12,727 nt of DNA, taken from NCBI GenBank assembly GCA_044238875.1, contig JBIICM010000062.1:1-12727 (forward strand), written 5' to 3'. This DNA is from JAIBAI01 sp044238875. GTDB taxonomy: Bacteria > Bacteroidota > Bacteroidia > M30B66. Below the pieces are notes generated by a model. It did no database searches and was not told where the DNA came from. It was given only the letters and a program-made list of their open reading frames with translations. Position numbers and translations under genes: made by a program. Of the stretch, positions 6,777 through 12,727 are shown in pieces (the stretch's first letter is position 1; every line of letters starts with the position of its first letter).

Positions 6777-8081
6777 TTATTTTTTTCGTCTTACAAACCA
6801 GAGGGTATAAGCCCCTGCAATTACTAATAGAAATGAAATAATTTCTGCCTGACTTACGCCCAGGCCGGCGATATTATATTCGGTATTCACGCGGATTTTT
6901 TCGATAAAGAAACGTTCCAGCCCGTTTAATATCATAAATAAACCTGTCATCACCCCTGCCGTTTGTATTTTTTTACGGCTGAACCACATCAACAGAAACA
7001 AGCAGATTCCGGCAAAGGCTTCATATACAGAGGTTGGAAATACCGGTACAGGAAGGCGCCTATTCCACCGCGACCGATTATCGCGTTGCCATATTTGTTG
7101 ATCACGCCGAAAGAGAGCCACACCCTCATTATTTACATTGTGCGGATAAGCATTTGCTACCAGCCAGACCGGCAATCCCGCCGGCGCTTTAAGCGAAGCA
7201 TGCGGAATATCCTGAACCTGTTCAATTTCTTTTACGCCCTCAAATGAGTACCGGTAATAATCAAGGTAAACAGCTGTTGTGTCATTAAAATCATTGCCTG
7301 ATGCAAGACTGAGCTTGCCATCGGGCTGGGAAACATAAGCAGCATTGAGTATACCCCAATCACCATCGCCCGAAGCGTGACAACCAATACGACCAATTCC
7401 GTAAGCAAGCATAAGCCCTGGAACAATTGCATCACTCAAGGTGAACGGAGCTATACCATTCTTTTTTGCATATCGTATGATCAACCAGGCCGCTACAATC
7501 AGTCCGCCATAAAAGGTGAGCCCGGAAAAAGAAAACAAGGCCCCGATGGGATCCTGAAAAAATTCAGCAGGATTTTCCAGGTTATGAAATACTTTGGCTC
7601 CAATAAGGCCGCCAACCACAGCAAGCAATACAAGATTACCTAAATGGTCTTCGGCTTTTACTGAAATTTGTTTTTCAAGGGGTTTTTCAAGTCGCTGCTT
7701 TTTATCATCCCGGAATTTTAAATAAACAAATAAACCCATCAAAGCAAGTCCACCCAAAAAATTACCCTCAAGCGAGAGTAAACTGCCCTGCGGATCATCA
7801 ACAAACTGCATATAGTTGAAGACCAGGTAAAACAGCTTGAACCCAATAATAAAACCTGAAATTGCTGAAACAAAATACTCACCTGGCTGAGCCGGTCTGC
7901 CAATGATTACCTTTTTAATTTGTTCAGGAATCTTACCCTGAGCAGCTTTTCTGCGCAATTCAATCTGAAGGGTGTATGCTGCTGCGAGAAAAGCCATCGC
8001 AACAAAAAAGCCAAAGGTTTGAACAGGCAGCGGTAAATCAATGCCGATACTTTTTAAAAACTCGCTGATGGTTGGATACAT
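6777..8081 (-). CDS. lgt: Prolipoprotein diacylglyceryl transferase
   Basis: Lgt moves diacylglycerol from phosphatidylglycerol to the lipobox cysteine of prolipoproteins in the inner membrane, the first step of lipoprotein maturation. The product is 434 residues from the ATG reading MYPTISEFLK. Several hydrophobic segments are visible (about 20-40, 68-90, 108-122, 148-162, 190-203, 357-368 and 413-430). Family motifs are FYGGL (190-194), the Lgt signature region GRIGCHASGDGDWG (230-243), FPTSVYE (348-354) and ERFFIEKIR (389-397). It is much longer than the E. coli enzyme because of a soluble insert of about 100 residues between the signature and FPTSVYE, plus a charged linker near 124-145. 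E. coli has His in the HGGL motif where this protein has Tyr. The start leaves a 4-base gap after mtaB; an earlier in-frame start at 8129 would overlap mtaB and lengthen the N-terminus without a conserved motif. Confidence 0.94.
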   Translation of the reverse strand: MYPTISEFLKSIGIDLPLPVQTFGFFVAMAFLAAAYTLQIELRRKAAQGKIPEQIKKVIIGRPAQPGEYFVSAISGFIIGFKLFYLVFNYMQFVDDPQGSLLSLEGNFLGGLALMGLFVYLKFRDDKKQRLEKPLEKQISVKAEDHLGNLVLLAVVGGLIGAKVFHNLENPAEFFQDPIGALFSFSGLTFYGGLIVAAWLIIRYAKKNGIAPFTLSDAIVPGLMLAYGIGRIGCHASGDGDWGILNAAYVSQPDGKLSLASGNDFNDTTAVYLDYYRYSFEGVKEIEQVQDIPHASLKAPAGLPVWLVANAYPHNVNNEGVALFRRDQQIWQRDNRSRWNRRLPVPVFPTSVYEAFAGICLFLLMWFSRKKIQTAGVMTGLFMILNGLERFFIEKIRVNTEYNIAGLGVSQAEIISFLLVIAGAYTLWFVRRKK

Positions 8082-8085
8082 ATTT

Positions 8086-9405
8086 TCAGGTAAGAAAAGC
8101 TTCGGCAGTGAAGTCTTGTAAAATGGCATTTGCTGCGCCTGATGGACTGAGACTGCCTACCTCAGCCAAACTGATTTTATTCACCAGCATAGCATTCCAT
8201 GATGTTTGCATTTTAATATAATTGGGTGTAAAGCCATACATCCACTGTCCATCTTTTTCGGCTTCCCATAATACCGGATAAACGCGACCTACTTGTTGTT
8301 CATAAAAAAACCGTTTCTTTTTTTCTGAGAGTATATGGAGCATTTTACTGCGGTTGGCTCTGATCTGATCAGGAACAATCTCACCCATCGTAGCAGCAAC
8401 TGTATTGGATCTTTCAGAGTAGGTGAACACATGCAGGTAATCTATATCAAGGTCTCTGATAAACTGATAGGTCTCTTGAAAGGCAGCTTCCGTTTCACCG
8501 GGAAAGCCAACAATTACATCCACCCCGATGCAGCAATGTGACATTTGCTGCCTGATTTGCTCAACCCTTTCAGCATAAAGTTCACGCAGGTAGCGGCGCC
8601 GCATTTTTTTAAGAATTTCATTGCTACCCGACTGTAAAGGGATATGAAAATGTGGGACAAACTTATTGGATGCCGCTACAAAACTGATGATTTCATCGCT
8701 CAGCAGATTGGGCTCTATGGATGAGATTCTGAAACGCACTTTTGCATCAATTGCATCCAGAGCGCGGATAAGATCAATGAATCGCTCCCCGTGGTTACGG
8801 CCAAAGTCTCCTGTGTTGACACCGGTCAGGACGATTTCGCCGGGACTTTCTTTCAGAATAGTTTGTTCAACTGACGCAACAGTTTCGACAACATTCAGGC
8901 TGCGACTGCTGCCCCTGGCCAGCGGAATGGTGCAGAAAGTACATGAATAATCGCAGCCATCCTGAACTTTAAAAAATGTGCGTGTGCGGTCGCCTGATGA
9001 CCATGACGGGCGAAAATCTCTGACTTCATTGATTTCACAAGCATGAATCTGAGTGGGTTCATCTTTACGTAACCCCTGAAGATAATGAGGCACATTAAAT
9101 TTCTCTCCAGCTCCCAGCACCAGATCTACGCCCTCAATGGATGCGATTTCCTGAGGTTTTAACTGGGCATAACAACCAATAATCACAACAAAGGCCTGAG
9201 GTGCAATCCGGCGGGCCCTGTTTACCAGCGACCTGCATTTCTTATCTGCATTTTCGGTAACAGAACAAGTATTGATCACATAAACATCAGGTTGGTCATC
9301 CAACTCCACCCTGCCATATCCATGCGCCCTGAAATCGCGCGCAATGGTTGAAGTTTCTGAGAAATTGAGCTTACAACCCAGTGTATGAAAGGCAACTGTT
9401 GGCAT
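8086..9405 (-). CDS. mtaB: tRNA (t6A37) methylthiotransferase, MtaB-type radical SAM enzyme
   Basis: The enzyme converts N6-threonylcarbamoyladenosine at tRNA position 37 to its 2-methylthio form, using two iron-sulfur clusters. The product is 439 residues from the ATG reading MPTVAFHTLG. The N-terminal MTTase domain has GCKLNFSE (Cys11), NTCSVT (Cys47) and GCYAQ (Cys78), which hold the auxiliary cluster. The radical SAM motif is CDYSCTFC (Cys151, 155, 158), followed by IPLARGSSRS. HIPLQSGSNEILKKMRRRY and DVIVGFPGE are also typical, and a TRAM-like segment ends the protein. The HTLGCK and TIPLARG forms point to the MtaB group rather than MiaB or RimO, which usually read differently at these motifs. 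It is the first gene of a three-gene operon and is divergent from the OstA-like gene. A GTG or TTG extension to 9444 would run through the promoter and is not favoured. Confidence 0.92.
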   Translation of the reverse strand: MPTVAFHTLGCKLNFSETSTIARDFRAHGYGRVELDDQPDVYVINTCSVTENADKKCRSLVNRARRIAPQAFVVIIGCYAQLKPQEIASIEGVDLVLGAGEKFNVPHYLQGLRKDEPTQIHACEINEVRDFRPSWSSGDRTRTFFKVQDGCDYSCTFCTIPLARGSSRSLNVVETVASVEQTILKESPGEIVLTGVNTGDFGRNHGERFIDLIRALDAIDAKVRFRISSIEPNLLSDEIISFVAASNKFVPHFHIPLQSGSNEILKKMRRRYLRELYAERVEQIRQQMSHCCIGVDVIVGFPGETEAAFQETYQFIRDLDIDYLHVFTYSERSNTVAATMGEIVPDQIRANRSKMLHILSEKKKRFFYEQQVGRVYPVLWEAEKDGQWMYGFTPNYIKMQTSWNAMLVNKISLAEVGSLSPSGAANAILQDFTAEAFLT

Positions 9406-9414
9406 TAGGGCAGG

Positions 9415-9422
9415 CAAAGGTA
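9415..9422 (-). promoter_or_regulatory. Bacteroidota -7 element for mtaB-lgt-suhB
   Basis: TACCTTTG on the minus strand matches TAnnTTTG and ends only 9 bases before the mtaB ATG. Transcription should start within about 6 bases of the ATG, giving a near-leaderless message. No strong -33 box is seen. Confidence 0.6.
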
Positions 9423-9453
9423 CAGAAAAACAGAAGTAAACCACTGAGTGTTC

Positions 9454-9461
9454 TACCTTTG
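9454..9461 (+). promoter_or_regulatory. Bacteroidota -7 element for the OstA-like gene
   Basis: TACCTTTG matches TAnnTTTG and is followed by CGGC and then the ATG at 9466. The predicted start of transcription is at or within a base or two of the A of the ATG, so the message should be leaderless. This supports ATG 9466 over the upstream in-frame GTG at 9448, which lies upstream of the promoter box. The box faces away from the identical mtaB box, 31 bases apart. Confidence 0.6.
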
Positions 9462-9465
9462 CGGC

Positions 9466-11022
9466 ATGATACTGAAAAGGTACTTATTTGTTTTGCTGCT
9501 GCTGTTGTTCAGTTTAAAGGCATGGAGTCAGAGCAACAGGCAAATTGAAGTCAGAAATGCAAATTCACTTGAATTCAATGACAGCTATTCAGGAGCACAG
9601 CGCCTCATCGGTGAGGTAATCTTTCAGCATGAAGGAACACTGCTGTATTGCGACAGTGCCTATTTGTACGATCAGACCAACCGCCTCGAGGCTTTTTCAA
9701 ATGTGCGCATCGTAAGCGATAGTGCCACCATAACCGGCGACAAACTTTTTTATGATGGAAAAACACGCCTCGCTGACATCACTGGAAAAAAGGTGATCCT
9801 GACCGATCCTTCAACGCGATTAATCACCGACCATATCAGCTTTGATACGGGGAAAAACCTGGCCAGCTACTCAAACGGAGGTAAAATTGAAAGCTTTAAA
9901 AGCAGGAATGAGTTGCAGGCGCAGAAAGGACAGTATAACGCCACTGAAAAAACGTTTTATTTTCAAAATCATGTCATCATCAAAAACTCTGATTACACAC
10001 TTAATTCAGATACACTCAGGTATATCACTTCAACTGAAACGGCCTGGTTTTATGGGCCTACACATATCAAAACATTAAATGACAGTATTTACTGCGAACG
10101 CGGATTCTATAATTTGAAAAATGGCTACGCTCAATTTGAGCGCAATGCAAGCATTCACTCCGAAGGCCGGTTTGTAAAAGCGGGCAAGATCTGCTATCAG
10201 CAAAAATCAGGAGATGCCGAGGTGTCGCATCAGGTAACCATCGTTGACACCGCTGAAAAGATTGTTATCTATGGGAATCTGGCCCGTTACAATCAAAAAA
10301 CAGGAAAAATGATGGTAACAGACAGCGCCCTCATTGAACAGCAGTTTTCAGGCGACACACTTTACCTGCATGCGGATTCGCTATTTTCCGTTACGGATAC
10401 ATTTTCTAAAAAGAAACTGCTCAGGGCTTTCAGACGGGTAAAATTTTACATGAATGATTTCCAGGGGAAATGTGACTCCTTGTCCTATCAGGAACGCGAT
10501 AGCCTGATGCAGCTTTTCGGGAGGCCTGTTATTTGGAACAATGAAAACCAACTCACCGGCGATAGCATCAGATTACAAATGGCAAAACAGGAATTACGCA
10601 CATTGTACCTCCGTAATGCAGGTTTTATAGCCTCGATAGAAGATAGCCTGCATTTTAACCAGATCAAGGGAAAGCACATCACCGGGCATTTTATTGCCGG
10701 AAAGCTCAAAACAATTGATGTACAGGGAAACGGGCAATCAATATATTTTGCAAAAAATGAGAAAGGTGAATATGTTGGTGTAAACAAAGCCGATTGCAGC
10801 AATATTCTCATTCAGATTGATACCAGTAAGGTTCGAACCATCAGTTTTTTGAACAAGCCTCAGGCTACCCTATTTCCGCCAAATGAGCTTAATCACAATG
10901 AGTTAAAACTTAGGGGATTCAATTGGTTCGGACAAATGCGACCCATGAACAGGCATGAAATATTTTTCTGGCAAGAGCTTCCTGCTCAGGATAAATCAAA
11001 TAAGAGAAAACGTAATTTGTAA
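9466..11022 (+). CDS. OstA/LptA-like periplasmic protein
   Basis: The product of 518 residues starts MILKRYLFVLLLLLFSLKAWSQ, a classic signal peptide with likely cleavage near residue 22. The rest is a long run of short beta-strand repeats typical of the OstA/LptA-LptD N-terminal fold. Examples are GEVIFQHEGTLLYCDSAYLYDQTNRLEAFSNVRI, then TITGDKLFYDG and later DTLYLHADSLF and LTGDSIRLQ. In Gram-negative bacteria this fold forms the periplasmic groove that carries lipopolysaccharide to the outer membrane, and Bacteroidota have long stand-alone OstA-like proteins of this sort. No LptD beta-barrel follows, so it is not LptD. The C-terminus is basic (KSNKRKRNL). It is transcribed alone, divergent from mtaB and convergent with rel. 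A role in LPS transport is inferred from the fold, and the exact partner is not known. Confidence 0.85.
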   Translation: MILKRYLFVLLLLLFSLKAWSQSNRQIEVRNANSLEFNDSYSGAQRLIGEVIFQHEGTLLYCDSAYLYDQTNRLEAFSNVRIVSDSATITGDKLFYDGKTRLADITGKKVILTDPSTRLITDHISFDTGKNLASYSNGGKIESFKSRNELQAQKGQYNATEKTFYFQNHVIIKNSDYTLNSDTLRYITSTETAWFYGPTHIKTLNDSIYCERGFYNLKNGYAQFERNASIHSEGRFVKAGKICYQQKSGDAEVSHQVTIVDTAEKIVIYGNLARYNQKTGKMMVTDSALIEQQFSGDTLYLHADSLFSVTDTFSKKKLLRAFRRVKFYMNDFQGKCDSLSYQERDSLMQLFGRPVIWNNENQLTGDSIRLQMAKQELRTLYLRNAGFIASIEDSLHFNQIKGKHITGHFIAGKLKTIDVQGNGQSIYFAKNEKGEYVGVNKADCSNILIQIDTSKVRTISFLNKPQATLFPPNELNHNELKLRGFNWFGQMRPMNRHEIFFWQELPAQDKSNKRKRNL

Positions 11023-11141
11023 AATCACGCTGGTACTTAAGCCCTTCTGATTATCTAAAATGTTATTATGGCTTTCGCGTGACAAAGAAATCTTTACAAT
11101 CACAGATCCGTCAAGCTGATACGATAGCGCTTGTTTTAGCT
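11023..11141. terminator. Convergent gap between the OstA-like gene and rel, with a weak terminator candidate
   Basis: The gap of 119 bases must end transcripts from both sides. On the plus strand CAAGC (11112-11116) can pair with GCTTG (11129-11133), followed by TTTT. The stem is only 5 bp with a 12-base loop. A second pairing TCACGC (11025-11030) with GCGTGA (11077-11082) has a long loop. Neither is a strong intrinsic terminator. Confidence 0.2.
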
Positions 11142-12727
11142 TTAATTTGAGTCAATTCGGATGGCCGAGGTAACACCTTTTACCTTACTGATTTTTCCTA
11201 TCAACTCTGTTAGATGCTGCGTATCATGAACAAATACCATGATGGTACCCTCAAAAACACCATCATGGCCGTCGAAACTGATGGAGCGCATGTTAACGTT
11301 CAGTTCATTTGAAATGATCCGCGTTATATTGTTTACAATGCCTACATCATCAATGCCGTTGACGCGTATGCCTGCCATGAATGCCAGTTGCTGCTGATTC
11401 ATCCAGCGGGCTTTCACGATGCGATAAGCATAATTCGACATCAGGCTGATGGCATTCGGACAATTCGTTTTATGAATTTTAATGCCTTCATTAATGGTGA
11501 CAAAACCAAAAACCTCATCTCCGGGGATTGGATTACAGCACGGAGCCAGCTTGTAATCAATGGTTTTCATGTCTTCACCGATTACCAGCATATCCGCCTT
11601 ACCCCTGATTTCCTTCACAACATTTTCAAGGGTAGCAGGCTCCTTCTCCCTGCTTTTATCATCTGAGCGGGTGAAACGTTTGCGCAGGAGTTTATACCAG
11701 CTGCTGTCATCCTCTCCCTTTGCGATCTTTGAGATGTTGTCCAGCTTGATAAGCCCCTCACCAATATTGTAAAGAAGATCAAGCTGACTGGGCATTTTAT
11801 AATGCCTGATGAGGTTATTGAACACCTGCTGATCCAAGCTGATCTTCGACGCTTTTAATTTCCTTTCAAGAATTTCTTTACCATCGTCTGCTATTCGACG
11901 TTTTTCTTCCTTAAGTGCCGCTTTTATCCCTGAACGGGCCTTGGCGGTTACTACAAAGTTCAGCCAGTCTTCCTTGGGCTTTTGTTTGCTTGAGCTGAGA
12001 ATCTCAATCTGGTCTCCGCTTTTGAGCGTATAGCTAAGGGGTACCAACTTATTGTTCACCTTGGCACCTATACAGGCCATTCCAACTTCCGAATGAATAT
12101 CAAAAGCAAAATCGAGCGCTGATGATCCTGAAGGCAGCGTGCGCAAATCGCCTTTGGGCGTGAATACAAAAATCTCTTCCGAGAACAGATTAAGCTTGAA
12201 ATCATTGATAAAATCAAGCGCGTTTGTATCTGATGATTCCATCATTTCTCTGATCCGGCTCAGCCATTCATCAATACCGCTTTCGTAATCGCTCTTCTCC
12301 TTATATTTCCAATGCGCTGCATATCCCTTTTCGGCAATCTCATCCATTCGCCTTGATCTGATCTGCACTTCCACCCATTTTCCGGTCGGACTCATCACTG
12401 TGGTATGCAACGACTCATACCCATTGGCCCTGGGCGTAGAGATCCAGTCGCGCAAACGATCGGGGTTGGGCTGGTAGATATCAGTAATGATTGAATATAC
12501 CCGCCAGCAATCAGCCTTTTCTGATTCAGGCGGAGAATCAATGATGATCCGAATGGCAAATATGTCAAAGATCTCCTCGAAGGGGATTCCCTTGTTTTTT
12601 ACCTTGTTAAAAATCGAGTAAATTGATTTTGGACGCCCCTTGATATCAAACCTGAAACCCTGCTGTTCAAGATTCTGCCGGATAGGATGTATAAACCGGC
12701 TGATAAAACGCTTCCGAACCTCATCTG
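11142..12727 (-). CDS. RelA/SpoT-family (p)ppGpp synthetase/hydrolase, C-terminal part (5' end outside window)
   Basis: The enzyme makes, and probably also degrades, the alarmone (p)ppGpp that sets the stringent response. The 527 visible residues have no start codon in the window. The synthetase domain is nearly complete: GRPKSIYSIFNKV (30-42), FDIFAIRIII (53-62), TPRANGYESLHTTV (97-110), VEVQIRS (118-124) and AEKGYAAHWKYKE (131-143). A TGS domain follows at about 184-244 (EEIFVFTPKGDLRTLP), then a helical region, then the zinc-finger-like segment with CC at 396-397, His418 and Cys422, and an ACT domain from about 446 to the end. The N-terminal HD hydrolase domain lies beyond the window, so hydrolase activity and the choice between rel, relA and spoT cannot be settled here. 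A single bifunctional Rel would be usual in Bacteroidota. Confidence 0.94.
   Translation of the reverse strand, partial: DEVRKRFISRFIHPIRQNLEQQGFRFDIKGRPKSIYSIFNKVKNKGIPFEEIFDIFAIRIIIDSPPESEKADCWRVYSIITDIYQPNPDRLRDWISTPRANGYESLHTTVMSPTGKWVEVQIRSRRMDEIAEKGYAAHWKYKEKSDYESGIDEWLSRIREMMESSDTNALDFINDFKLNLFSEEIFVFTPKGDLRTLPSGSSALDFAFDIHSEVGMACIGAKVNNKLVPLSYTLKSGDQIEILSSSKQKPKEDWLNFVVTAKARSGIKAALKEEKRRIADDGKEILERKLKASKISLDQQVFNNLIRHYKMPSQLDLLYNIGEGLIKLDNISKIAKGEDDSSWYKLLRKRFTRSDDKSREKEPATLENVVKEIRGKADMLVIGEDMKTIDYKLAPCCNPIPGDEVFGFVTINEGIKIHKTNCPNAISLMSNYAYRIVKARWMNQQQLAFMAGIRVNGIDDVGIVNNITRIISNELNVNMRSISFDGHDGVFEGTIMVFVHDTQHLTELIGKISKVKGVTSAIRIDSN

Noticed and set aside
8082..8129. Upstream start for lgt, overlapping mtaB
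   Set aside because: The added 16 residues are not family-like. The ATG at 8081 gives the expected N-terminus and a 4-base gap to mtaB.
9448..9465. GTG start for the OstA-like gene
   Set aside because: It would place the start upstream of the TACCTTTG promoter box and add residues in front of a normal signal peptide.
10488..10811. Minus-strand open frame of 107 codons inside the OstA-like gene
   Set aside because: It is antisense to a gene with a clear signal peptide and repeat pattern, and has no recognisable motif or start signal.

Overview
The window is a chromosomal segment that looks like Bacteroidota. Three things point there: a C-terminal type IX secretion (T9SS) sorting domain, an OstA-like protein and a long Lgt of the kinds seen in that phylum, and several exact matches to the Bacteroidota -7 promoter element TAnnTTTG. 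Base composition is moderate and no mobile element, tRNA, rRNA or CRISPR array was seen.

Layout from left to right. Positions 1-868 (minus) hold the N-terminal part of cobalamin-dependent methionine synthase MetH, cut by the window edge. Its leader (about 933-1020, minus) is a clear SAM-I (S-box) riboswitch behind a -7 element at 1042-1049. The gap up to 1228 also holds a 16-bp perfect palindrome and a possible 55-codon plus-strand ORF. Positions 1228-5850 (minus) hold two related surface or secreted proteins rich in glycine. The upstream one has a signal peptide, one glycine-rich domain, Ig/PKD-like repeats and a T9SS sorting tail, but it is split by a frame change near 4474-4490 where half of a PKD-like domain seems to be missing. 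The downstream one has two glycine-rich domains and one Ig-like domain, then stops with no sorting tail.

Positions 5953-9405 (minus) form a tight housekeeping operon: mtaB (tRNA methylthiotransferase), lgt (lipoprotein diacylglyceryl transferase) and an inositol-monophosphatase-family gene, with gaps of 4 and 8 bases. A 60-bp divergent promoter region separates mtaB from an OstA/LptA-like gene (9466-11022, plus). Both sides carry TACCTTTG so close to the ATG that the transcripts should be leaderless or nearly so. Positions 11142-12727 (minus) hold the synthetase, TGS, zinc-finger and ACT parts of a Rel/SpoT (p)ppGpp enzyme whose 5' end lies outside the window.

The functional themes are envelope biogenesis (lgt, OstA-like, T9SS cargo) and core metabolism or stress control (metH under SAM control, mtaB, rel). 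No complete new system is evident. The points most worth a second look are the damaged, possibly rearranged T9SS glycine-rich gene pair, the riboswitch and the overlapping divergent near-leaderless promoters.
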